Source: Clostridia bacterium
Lineage (GTDB): Bacteria; Bacillota; Clostridia; Oscillospirales; CAG-272
Length of the DNA: 33,598 nt
Reading direction: 5' to 3'
NCBI GenBank assembly: GCA_017451545.1
Contig: JAFTOB010000096.1
Coordinates: 1-33,598 of the forward strand
Positions within the stretch are counted from its first letter, which is position 1. The number at the start of each line of letters is the position of its first letter. The notes beneath the pieces were generated by a model that saw only the letters and a program-made list of their open reading frames with translations, had not been told where the DNA came from and did no database searches. Shown here in pieces: positions 1-6,256 of this stretch. The translations under genes were made by a program, and so were the position numbers.

Positions 1-115
1 AATATTTGCTTCGCAAATGTGAAGGGCGAATTTCATTTCACATCGAACGGAGTGAGATATTTCACAATTTCCGCAAGGAAATTATTTCACATTCGGCGTC
101 AGCCGAATATTTCAC
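1..115. repeat. Array of short hairpins joined by ATTTCAC
   Basis: Four different short inverted repeats follow each other, each after the first preceded by TTTCAC or ATTTCAC: ATTTGC/GCAAAT (4-9/13-18), an imperfect ATC...GAT stem (42-58), AATTTCC/GGAAATT (66-72/77-83) and ATTCGGC/GCCGAAT (91-97/102-108). Linker copies lie at about 35-41, 59-65, 84-90 and 109-115, so the period is about 25 nt. Stem sequences differ while the linker is fixed, so this is not a simple tandem repeat or CRISPR. The array begins at or before the window edge. It contains no convincing coding sequence. Its function is unknown. Confidence 0.7.
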
Positions 116-133
116 TTCTTTCCCCCTCGTGTC

Positions 134-162
134 TTGAAAAACGCTGTAAACTGTGCTATAAT
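134..162 (+). promoter_or_regulatory. Sigma-A promoter for the DUF4275 gene
   Basis: TTGAAA (134-139) and TATAAT (157-162) are separated by 17 bp. The predicted start lies about 18 nt before the AAAGGA ribosome binding site at 171-176. Confidence 0.85.
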
Positions 163-185
163 AAAACCCGAAAGGATGTGATCGA

Positions 186-578
186 ATGCCGAAGGCTATT
201 ATGTCAAAGCAAAAATTTATCAATCAATGGTTACGTCATTTTGCCAAAAGCATAGACAAAAAAGATATTGAAAAGTGTTTTGTTAACGATTTTATTTGGC
301 ATATATTTTCTTATGGGCTGTTGGCAGAAGGATCCTTTCTCGTCGGGAACGATGCGCGCTCGGCATACGACGAGGCCCATAAGTCCGACTGCATTTTTTG
401 CGATATGTTCGGTCAGAGCGGTGTGACGGATAAAACGGCTGATATTTACGGCTCGGCGGAAAGCATTGATCGGAACGTAAAAGAGCTGTACGTTGTGGCA
501 AAGGATTATTCGTGGACGTATATCAAGACCCACGAGGGTGATCTTTGCGGGCCTTATTTTATGAGGGTCAAGGAATAA
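186..578 (+). CDS. DUF4275 family protein
   Basis: A 130-residue soluble protein with no signal peptide or membrane segment. Its layout matches what I recall of DUF4275: an early 'FVNDFIWHIFSYG' segment, a middle Cys/Phe-rich stretch, and a C-terminal 'WTYIKTHEGDLCGPYF' block, which is the most diagnostic part. The family has no established biochemical role. The ATG at 186 is preceded by AAAGGA 9 nt upstream. A second in-frame ATG six codons later (MSKQKF) is possible but has no better ribosome binding site. The gene has its own consensus promoter and appears monocistronic. No strong terminator is visible between its stop and the next promoter. Family assignment is from motif memory, not a search. 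Confidence 0.75.
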   Translation: MPKAIMSKQKFINQWLRHFAKSIDKKDIEKCFVNDFIWHIFSYGLLAEGSFLVGNDARSAYDEAHKSDCIFCDMFGQSGVTDKTADIYGSAESIDRNVKELYVVAKDYSWTYIKTHEGDLCGPYFMRVKE

Positions 579-648
579 ACGGTCAAAAACGCGGTAATAA
601 TATCCGAAATTTTGTGAAAATAAATGTCGAAAAATTTTACCGAGCCTA

Positions 649-677
649 TTGACATTTAAAAAAGTGTGTGATATAAT
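649..677 (+). promoter_or_regulatory. Sigma-A promoter of the glycine riboswitch operon
   Basis: TTGACA (649-654), a 17 bp spacer and TATAAT (672-677) form a perfect consensus. Transcription should start near 684, about 20 nt before the first aptamer. Confidence 0.9.
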
Positions 678-701
678 ATGCACAATTTAATATCTGTATG
701 A

Positions 702-862
702 AGCATTCGGGAAATTGCGAAAGCAGCCGAAGGAGTAACGCTCTCAGGTTTCCCTATGGGATGAGGACCGAATGCCGACAGAGCTTTGGAGACACCCATT
801 GAATTGGGGGCCGAAGGTGCAAGCGTGAATACGCAAAACTCTCAGGCAAAAGGACAAAGATC
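702..862 (+). ncRNA. Tandem glycine riboswitch
   Basis: Two glycine aptamers are visible. The first is closed by a perfect 8 bp P1 (GCATTCGG 703-710 with CCGAATGC 768-775) and carries the core 'GCCGAAGGAG' and 'CTCTCAGG'. The second is closed by CTTTG/CAAAG (784-788/855-859) and carries 'GGCCGAAGGTGCAAGCG', the GCGT-gaat-ACGC hairpin (823-834) and 'CTCTCAGGCAAAAGGACA'. These blocks are the hallmark of the glycine riboswitch family (Rfam RF00504, named from memory). It sits between a consensus promoter and an AGCS symporter gene, with an intrinsic terminator in between, so it controls transcription elongation. A pairing between 831-839 and 903-911 suggests glycine turns the gene off. Confidence 0.95.
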
Positions 863-891
863 ATCATTCTCTTTTGAAAGTCTACGTTTTT

Positions 892-928
892 TTGCGGTAC
901 GTGTTTTGCGTGCCGCAATTTTTATTTT
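892..928 (+). terminator. Riboswitch-controlled intrinsic terminator
   Basis: TTGCGGTACG (892-901) pairs with CGTGCCGCAA (909-918) over 10 bp with one G-U pair, followed by TTTTTATTTT. It ends just before the GGAGGG ribosome binding site (931-936). The loop and 3' arm, GTTTTGCGT (903-911), are the exact reverse complement of ACGCAAAAC (831-839) in aptamer 2, so the terminator and aptamer-derived antiterminator are mutually exclusive. Confidence 0.85.
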
Positions 929-940
929 CAGGAGGGAAAT

Positions 941-2521
941 ATGGAAGGATTTCTCGAAAAGGTTGCCGAAATAAACGGCAGTATCAACGGAGTCGTATGG
1001 GGTATTTTCGGTCTGGCGCTTCTTGTGGGCACCGGAATTATCGTAACGCTCTGCACAAAAGTATTTCAGATCACGCATCTGAAGCTTTGGTGGAAGAACA
1101 CCATAGGAAGTCTATTTACCAAAAACGTTATGAAGCACCGCAAGGAGAAGGGAGTCATCTCCCCGTTCCAGGCACTTTGTACGGCACTTGCCGCAACGGT
1201 CGGCACGGGTAATATCGCAGGTGTGGCCGCCGCTATCGCTATTGGCGGTGCGGGTGCGGTCTTCTGGATGTGGGTTGCCGCCTTCTTCGGAATGATGACA
1301 AACTACGCCGAAAACGTTCTCGGTATTTATTTCAGACGTAAAAACAGTGAGGGCGAATGGTCGGGCGGCGCTATGTACTATCTTCAGGACGGTGTCGGCG
1401 GCTATTCCTACAAGGACGGACACGGTGAATCGACCATGAAGAAGCCCGGTAAGATCCTTGCCGTTCTGTTCTGCGTATTTACCATGCTTGCGTCCTTCGG
1501 AATCGGAAGCATGGGTCAGGTAAATAAGATCGTTGCAAACGTTGCGGCGGCTTTTGACGTACGAGCACTTTCGGGCGTTAACGTTTTTGGTGACGTTTCG
1601 CTTTATAACGTCATCATCGGCGTGGTCATTATGGCTCTTGCCGCCGTTATAACTCTCGGCGGTGTTAAGAGGATCGCCAACGTTGCCGAGAAGATCGTTC
1701 CCTTTATGGTCGTTCTCTTCGTTGCCGGAAGCCTTGCTATCATCTGTATCAACTATGATGCCATTCTTCCCGCATTCGGCGCTATTTTCAAGAACGCATT
1801 CGCTCCCGAGGCATTCGTCGGCGGCGGTATTGGCGGAGTTATCGTTGCAATGACCAACGGCTTCAAGAGAGGCGTGTTCTCAAACGAGGCAGGTCTCGGT
1901 TCTTCGGTCATGGTACACTCCAACTCCAGCGTTAAGGAGCCCGTCAAGCAGGGTATGTGGGGTATCTTCGAGGTATTTGCCGATACTATGATAGTCTGCA
2001 CCATGACCGCGCTCGTCGTTCTCACCTCGGGCGGACTCAACGGCGGCGTGTTCAACGCAGCGACCGGTGAGATCGCCGCGGGCTATACCGATGCGACCCT
2101 CGTTGGCGGCGCCTTTAACGAAGTATTTTATTGGGGTGACATAGGCACTAAATTCGTTGCTGTAGCTATGTTCCTCTTTGCCTTTACCACCGTTCTCGGC
2201 TGGTCCCATTACGGCTCCAAGGCTTGGGAATATCTTTTCGGCGCGAAGACCACCTTCATATTCCGCATAATTCACATTATTACCATCATCTTCGGTGCGG
2301 TTCTCACCTCTTCTCTTGCGTGGGATATTTCCGACACCTTCAACGGACTTATGATGATCCCCAACCTTATCGGAGTTCTCTTTCTGATACCGTTGGTGGT
2401 TAAGATCACGAAAAACTACGTGGACAGAAAGGTCAGAAAGAAGGATATAGCTCCCATGCTTTCGGCCGATCCGAGGATTCAGGAGGAGGCCGCCAGAGCT
2501 CTTGCGGAGGAAGAAGAATAA
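941..2521 (+). CDS. AGCS-family Na+/alanine-glycine symporter
   Basis: A 526-residue polytopic membrane protein of the alanine or glycine:cation symporter family, which imports small neutral amino acids with Na+. Family signatures are clear: 'PFQALCTALAATVGTGNIAG' near residues 74-93, 'SGGAMYYLQDG' near 145, and 'GVFSNEAGLGSS' near 309-320, plus many hydrophobic segments and a short acidic C-terminal tail. Length is somewhat above the family's usual 440-500. The start is the ATG after GGAGGG at 931-936. The glycine riboswitch directly upstream points to glycine as the main substrate and to repression when glycine is plentiful. The gene is monocistronic and ends at a bidirectional terminator. 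Confidence 0.95.
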   Translation: MEGFLEKVAEINGSINGVVWGIFGLALLVGTGIIVTLCTKVFQITHLKLWWKNTIGSLFTKNVMKHRKEKGVISPFQALCTALAATVGTGNIAGVAAAIAIGGAGAVFWMWVAAFFGMMTNYAENVLGIYFRRKNSEGEWSGGAMYYLQDGVGGYSYKDGHGESTMKKPGKILAVLFCVFTMLASFGIGSMGQVNKIVANVAAAFDVRALSGVNVFGDVSLYNVIIGVVIMALAAVITLGGVKRIANVAEKIVPFMVVLFVAGSLAIICINYDAILPAFGAIFKNAFAPEAFVGGGIGGVIVAMTNGFKRGVFSNEAGLGSSVMVHSNSSVKEPVKQGMWGIFEVFADTMIVCTMTALVVLTSGGLNGGVFNAATGEIAAGYTDATLVGGAFNEVFYWGDIGTKFVAVAMFLFAFTTVLGWSHYGSKAWEYLFGAKTTFIFRIIHIITIIFGAVLTSSLAWDISDTFNGLMMIPNLIGVLFLIPLVVKITKNYVDRKVRKKDIAPMLSADPRIQEEAARALAEEEE

Positions 2522-2525
2522 AATA

Positions 2526-2557
2526 AAAAAGGCTGATTCGATTGAATCAGCCTTTTT
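2526..2557. terminator. Bidirectional terminator
   Basis: AAAAAGGCTGATTC and GAATCAGCCTTTTT pair around a GATT loop (stem core 2531-2539/2544-2552), giving a U tract on both strands. It serves the AGCS gene on plus and the HAD gene on minus. The last codons and TGA stop of the minus gene lie inside the stem. Confidence 0.9.
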
Positions 2558-3377
2558 CTGTCAGATAATGGTCTAGTATATATTTCATTCCGTGGTCATC
2601 GTGGTGGCAGATCTGCGCGTCGGCGAGGGCGAGCAGATCGGGCCAGGCGTTGCCCATAGCGAGGCCGAGGCCTGCCGCTTCGATCATGGACAAATCGTTG
2701 GAGCTGTCGCCCACGGCGATCGTCTGTTCTCTCGGTATGCCGAGATGGTCGGCCAGACGGAGCAGGGCATTGCCCTTGCCGGCGCGGCTGTGGAAGATCT
2801 CAAGGTTATGGGGCGCGGAGGGGGTGCAGGTCAGCTCGGGGTGGGCGTTTATGCGCCGCCTGCATTCCTCAAGCTCGTCCTCGTTGCTGAAGAAAACGCA
2901 GATCATCTCGATCTCGTCAAGGCTATGCACGAAGCGGTCGTAGTCACCGACAGGGTTGTTCGTAGCGTAGATGAAATTGCTGTAAAGATCGTTAAGCCTG
3001 TAATGCTCATGATCCGCGAGGCTGTTTTTGCTCTCGTCCACGTAGGAGCGGCCGCCGTTGCGGACGGTCAGCAGGGTATCGTATTCGGCCAGCATATCGA
3101 GGACGAGGTGTGAAAGCGTGCGGTCGAGGCAGGCGCAGAGCCGCTCGCCCGTCAGTCTGTCAAGCACCACCGCGCCGTCCGAATAGCTGATGTATCGGAT
3201 ATCGGGATTTTCACGCACGCATTGGGGCATTTCGTAGAGCGTGCGACCCGACGAGGGGACGAATATCACGCCCATTTCGGTCATTTTGCGGATGGCGAGG
3301 CGGTTTTCCTCGCTGACCTCGATCCTTGAGTTGAGGAGCGTGCCGTCAAGGTCGCTGAAAAGGAGCTTATATTTCAT
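2547..3377 (-). CDS. Cof-type HAD-IIB family hydrolase
   Basis: A 276-residue cytosolic phosphatase of the haloacid dehalogenase superfamily, IIB (Cof) type. These enzymes dephosphorylate sugar phosphates, nucleotides or flavin precursors; the substrate cannot be told here. Motif I is 'DLDGTLL' with nucleophile D9 and D11. Motif III includes K201 in 'AGKGNAL', and motif IV is 'GDSSNDLSMI' at 223-232, supplying Mg2+ ligands. The insert between motifs II and III is the type IIB cap. Its ATG overlaps the udk stop as ATGA, so it is translationally coupled to udk and transcribed from the udk promoter. Length is typical of the family. Confidence 0.92.
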   Translation of the reverse strand: MKYKLLFSDLDGTLLNSRIEVSEENRLAIRKMTEMGVIFVPSSGRTLYEMPQCVRENPDIRYISYSDGAVVLDRLTGERLCACLDRTLSHLVLDMLAEYDTLLTVRNGGRSYVDESKNSLADHEHYRLNDLYSNFIYATNNPVGDYDRFVHSLDEIEMICVFFSNEDELEECRRRINAHPELTCTPSAPHNLEIFHSRAGKGNALLRLADHLGIPREQTIAVGDSSNDLSMIEAAGLGLAMGNAWPDLLALADAQICHHDDHGMKYILDHYLTEKG

Positions 3378-4003
3378 TTCAGAGGGTCTCCGAGCTGTTT
3401 CGTGATGCGGGTGATTATCATATCGAGGGCCGCGGGATTCGATCCGCCGCCGGGGACGATGATGTCGGCGTAGCGCTTATAGGGCTCGACGAAGGCATCG
3501 TGCATGGGCTTGACGGTGGTGAGATACTGATTGATGACCGACTCAAGGGAGCGTCCGCGCGACTGCGTGTCGCGAGTGATGCGGCGCAGTATGCGCTCGT
3601 CGGCATCGGTGTCCACGAAGATCTTCAGATCCATACGGTCGCGGAGCTCGGGGTCGGAGAAAATAAGGATGCCCTCAAGGATCACCACGGCGCGGGGCTC
3701 GCGGCGTTCGGTCTTATCCGAGCGGTTGTGGACGGTGTAATCGTAAACGGGAATATCCACGGCCTTGCCGTCTGCGAGGGCTTCAAGATGGCGGCAGAGC
3801 AGGTCGGTCTCAAAAGCGTCGGGGTGGTCGTAGTTCTGAGTGCAACGCTCCTCGTAGCTCTTATCGTTCTGCGCGCGGTAGTAGCTGTCGTGAGCTATGA
3901 TGGCCACGCGGTCGCCAAAGGCGCGGGCAATATTTTCGGCAAGGGTGGTCTTTCCGCTACCCGTGCCGCCTGCAATTCCGATTATCATAATATTTTTGTC
4001 CAT
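3374..4003 (-). CDS. udk: Uridine kinase family protein
   Basis: A 209-residue P-loop kinase that phosphorylates uridine or cytidine in pyrimidine salvage. The Walker A motif is 'GGTGSGKT' at residues 12-19. It is followed by 'HDSYYR', 'YDHPDAFETDLL', 'IPVYDYTVHNRSD', 'VILEGILIF', and the lid region 'RRITRDTQSRGRS', all in the order of Udk. The chosen start is the ATG at 4003, preceded by GGAGG 8 nt upstream. An in-frame ATG 13 codons earlier has no such site and would add non-homologous residues. It is the first gene of a two-gene operon with a HAD phosphatase that overlaps it by four bases, possibly a kinase and phosphatase in the same nucleotide pool. Confidence 0.92.
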   Translation of the reverse strand: MDKNIMIIGIAGGTGSGKTTLAENIARAFGDRVAIIAHDSYYRAQNDKSYEERCTQNYDHPDAFETDLLCRHLEALADGKAVDIPVYDYTVHNRSDKTERREPRAVVILEGILIFSDPELRDRMDLKIFVDTDADERILRRITRDTQSRGRSLESVINQYLTTVKPMHDAFVEPYKRYADIIVPGGGSNPAALDMIITRITKQLGDPLK

Positions 4004-4032
4004 CAGTATTCCTCCGAAAGATCGTTTATCAT

Positions 4033-4061
4033 ATTGTATCACAATTTTCGCTATTTTTCAA
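4033..4061 (-). promoter_or_regulatory. Sigma-A promoter of udk
   Basis: On the minus strand, TTGAAA (4061-4056), a 17 bp spacer and TACAAT (4038-4033) precede the udk ribosome binding site. Confidence 0.8.
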
Positions 4062-4067
4062 TAACTA

Positions 4068-4096
4068 TTGCAATTTTGCGCAAAATGGTGTAAAAT
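4068..4096 (+). promoter_or_regulatory. Sigma-A promoter of elaA
   Basis: TTGCAA (4068-4073), 17 bp and TAAAAT (4091-4096). It is divergent from, and nearly abuts, the udk promoter; the two -35 boxes are 6 bp apart. Confidence 0.75.
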
Positions 4097-4129
4097 AAAG
4101 CGAATCAAGCCGAAAGAGAAGGTAAAATT

Positions 4130-4573
4130 ATGGAGCTTCATATCAAAAAATACGAGGAGCTGACGGTGGATGAGTTGTACGATCTGCTCCGCGCGCGCAG
4201 CGAGGTCTTTGTGGTCGAGCAGGTCTGCGTTTATCAGGATCTGGACAACAAGGACAAAAAGGCCTACCACGTCTGGCTCAGCGACGATGACGGCATCGCC
4301 GCGTATCTGAGAGTTCTGCCTTCGGGTGTTTCTTATGACGAGCCCTCGGTGGGGCGTGTCATTTCTCTTCGCCGCAGGCAGGGGCTCGGAAGCGTGGTCT
4401 TAGCCGAGGGGCTTCGCGTGGCGCGCGAGAAATTCGGTGCCAAGGCCGTGCGCATCAGTGCGCAGGAGTACGCCCGACCCTTTTACGAGCAGGGCGGATT
4501 CGTCAAGGTTTCCGAGAGCTATCTTGAGGACGGTATCCCCCACATTCAGATGCTTGCAACCTTTGAAGAATAA
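4130..4573 (+). CDS. elaA: ElaA-like GNAT acetyltransferase
   Basis: A 147-residue GNAT-fold N-acetyltransferase of the ElaA group; the substrate is unknown. The N-terminal 'RSEVFVVEQVCVYQDLDNKD' block is typical of ElaA. It is followed by 'YLRVLP', then 'GRVISLRRRQGLGSVVLAEG', which contains the acetyl-CoA pyrophosphate-binding R/Q-x-x-G-x-G/A type loop. The C-terminal 'FYEQGGFVKVSESYLEDGIP' closes the fold. Length matches the family (about 150). The start ATG is preceded by AGAAGG. The gene has its own promoter and terminator and no operon partner. Confidence 0.9.
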   Translation: MELHIKKYEELTVDELYDLLRARSEVFVVEQVCVYQDLDNKDKKAYHVWLSDDDGIAAYLRVLPSGVSYDEPSVGRVISLRRRQGLGSVVLAEGLRVAREKFGAKAVRISAQEYARPFYEQGGFVKVSESYLEDGIPHIQMLATFEE

Positions 4574-4582
4574 TCGAAAACA

Positions 4583-4621
4583 AACCCGAGAGTACCTTTT
4601 GCGGTATTCTCGGGTTCTTTT
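4583..4621. terminator. Bidirectional terminator
   Basis: AACCCGAGAGTACC (4583-4596) pairs with GGTATTCTCGGGTT (4603-4616) with one G-U pair, followed by CTTTT. On the minus strand a TTTGTTTT tract follows the stem. It lies between the converging elaA and DUF3021 genes. Confidence 0.88.
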
Positions 4622-5034
4622 CAGAGCTTTTTGTTGAGCTTTTTGCCGACGGCTTTGACGGAAAAATATACCGACAGCCATATGGCGAAGTAGACCGCGA
4701 CGAAAACCGCGGTGAAGATCAATATCACGTCCCACTTGAATGGGATCCAGGAATTGATCAGATAACAGCCGACGTATGCGGTGTAGATCGAGCCCAGATG
4801 GCAGAGGATCGACCGCGCCGGCGACCAGCTCTCGATCTGATTGAAGACGCTGGCCCCCGCCTGTATGAAGGCTAAAATATAGGTGGACAGAATGGCGAGG
4901 AAGATCTGCGGGCCCGTGAGAGTGAAGTCGGGCAGGGAACATGACAGCGAGAGAAAAACTATTCCCGCAATAATAGGGCCGAAGCCGCCGAAGGCCAGCC
5001 CTCGCTGAAGAAAATGCTTTAGGTAGATATTCAC
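4621..5034 (-). CDS. DUF3021 family membrane protein
   Basis: A 137-residue integral membrane protein with four predicted hydrophobic segments and a basic C-terminal tail ('KAVGKKLNKKL'). Its size, topology and position directly after a LytTR regulator match the DUF3021 family. The start codon is GTG, one base after the TGA of the LytTR gene (TGA-C-GTG), so the two are translationally coupled. In characterised cases such as LytTR regulatory systems of streptococci, the small membrane protein inhibits its LytTR partner; that role is inferred here from pairing. The gene ends at the bidirectional terminator it shares with elaA. Confidence 0.85.
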   Translation of the reverse strand: MNIYLKHFLQRGLAFGGFGPIIAGIVFLSLSCSLPDFTLTGPQIFLAILSTYILAFIQAGASVFNQIESWSPARSILCHLGSIYTAYVGCYLINSWIPFKWDVILIFTAVFVAVYFAIWLSVYFSVKAVGKKLNKKL

Positions 5035-5035
5035 G

Positions 5036-5464
5036 TCAGATACCCATCCTTTCCTTGATCTTTTTGAGGTTTCTTCTTGAGACGTAGTCGCGGTGGCCGT
5101 TTTTGAAGCGCACGCTCAGACTGCCGCCGATGGAGGTCTCAAAGCGTTCGATCTTCGTAATATTGGCGACCGTTGACTGATTTATCTTTATGAATATATC
5201 GGGGAGCTTTTCCTCGATCTTGTAAAGGCGGTGCTTGAGCTGCCATTTTTCTTTTTCGGTCAGCGCGAAGACGTGACCGCCCTCCACGGTGATGCAATAG
5301 ATCTCACCGGGCAAAAGTCGGGTGCTCTCGCCCTCCCGATAGCCTGTCAGCTCATCGGATTCGGTCAGCATCCGTTCGATAGATTCGACGGTAGAGCTGC
5401 GCGAGCGGGCGTAAATGATCACGCGCTCCTCGCAGTTCTCGTCTATGAAGGTTTGGAATTTCAT
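5036..5464 (-). CDS. LytTR DNA-binding domain regulator
   Basis: A 142-residue transcription regulator made of a short N-terminal region and a LytTR DNA-binding domain (about residues 40-140), without a receiver domain. Diagnostic parts are 'GEIYCITVEGGHVFALT', 'YKIEEKLPDIFIKINQSTVA', 'ITKIERFETSIGGSLSVRF' and 'YVSRRNLKKIKERMGI'. The start chosen is the ATG at 5464, preceded by AAGGAG at close spacing. An upstream in-frame ATG 20 codons earlier lies inside the promoter region and is rejected. With the coupled DUF3021 gene it forms a LytTR regulatory pair, probably autoregulated from the consensus promoter upstream. Confidence 0.9.
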   Translation of the reverse strand: MKFQTFIDENCEERVIIYARSRSSTVESIERMLTESDELTGYREGESTRLLPGEIYCITVEGGHVFALTEKEKWQLKHRLYKIEEKLPDIFIKINQSTVANITKIERFETSIGGSLSVRFKNGHRDYVSRRNLKKIKERMGI

Positions 5465-5495
5465 ATGCTCTCCTTCTTTGTTGGTCTGCAATTTT

Positions 5496-5524
5496 ATTTT
5501 AGCCGTTTTTTCGGGATTTGTCAA
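5496..5524 (-). promoter_or_regulatory. Sigma-A promoter of the LytTR-DUF3021 pair
   Basis: On the minus strand, TTGACA (5524-5519), 17 bp and TAAAAT (5501-5496). This placement supports the short LytTR start at 5464. Confidence 0.85.
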
Positions 5525-5568
5525 GACACGCGCGGTATTCGGCAGATTTTTTGCGGTGATCGGTGCAG

Positions 5569-5597
5569 AAAAGGAGCCGATCGCTCGGCTCCGTTTT
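5569..5597 (-). terminator. Terminator after ktrA
   Basis: GGAGCCGA (5573-5580) pairs with TCGGCTCC (5585-5592) around a 4-nt loop. On the minus strand a TTTT tract (5572-5569) follows. It begins within 10 nt of the ktrA stop. Confidence 0.85.
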
Positions 5598-5598
5598 C

Positions 5599-6243
5599 TT
5601 ATTTGATGAATTTTTCGATAGCTTCCTCGCTGCCGATGATCATCGCCTTTTCACCCTTGGCGAAGAGGCGGTCGGGGCGCGGAGCAACGTCCAGCGTGCC
5701 GTCCACTCTCGACACGGCCACGATATTGAGCCCGTGTTTTTTGCGCAGGTCGAGGGCGATGAGATCCTGACCCGCCCAAGTGTCGGGAATGACGATCTCG
5801 ACGATGGCACAGCCCGAGAATTCCATATACTCGGTCACGCTTTCCTTCGTGAGCTTGAAGGCTAAATTTTCGCCCATATCGCGCTCGGGGAAGATGATCA
5901 GGTCGGCGCCGATGCGCTCGAGCACCTTTTGGTGTCCCTCGTTGACGGCGCGGACGACCACCCGCTTCACGCCCAGCTCCTTGAGCATGATGGTGAGCAG
6001 AATGTTATCGTTTATATTGCCCGTGAAGCAGACGACGGCGCAATCGTAATCGCGCACGCCCGCGGCCACGAGCACCGACTCGTTGGTGGGGTCGCCGATG
6101 ACGGCGTTGGTGACGAGATCGGCGATCTGAGCGATCTTATCTCCGTCGGTGTCTATGACCATGACCTGCTTGCCGTCGGCCGCCAGGGACAGTGCCAGCG
6201 ACTGGCCGAATTTTCCGAGTCCTATTATGCAAAAGCTGTTCAT
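5599..6243 (-). CDS. ktrA: KtrA-type potassium uptake regulatory subunit
   Basis: A 214-residue cytosolic RCK protein that gates the KtrB potassium channel in response to nucleotides and, in Bacillus, c-di-AMP. The N-terminal RCK_N Rossmann domain begins 'CIIGLGKFGQSLA' (GxGxxG at residues 8-13), with the acidic end of the second strand in 'VMVIDTDGDK'. 'GDPTNESVL' and 'RAVNEGHQKVLERIGAD' are typical of the family. The C-terminal half (about 135-214) is RCK_C. It lies 13 nt after ktrB, with GAAAGGAT as ribosome binding site, and is the last gene of the operon before a terminator. Length is typical (about 220). Confidence 0.93.
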   Translation of the reverse strand: MNSFCIIGLGKFGQSLALSLAADGKQVMVIDTDGDKIAQIADLVTNAVIGDPTNESVLVAAGVRDYDCAVVCFTGNINDNILLTIMLKELGVKRVVVRAVNEGHQKVLERIGADLIIFPERDMGENLAFKLTKESVTEYMEFSGCAIVEIVIPDTWAGQDLIALDLRKKHGLNIVAVSRVDGTLDVAPRPDRLFAKGEKAMIIGSEEAIEKFIK

Positions 6244-6256
6244 ATGTGATCCTTTC

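Noticed and set aside
1-115. CRISPR array or simple tandem repeat
   Set aside because: The repeated unit is only about 7 nt and the intervening sequences are themselves palindromes, unlike spacers.
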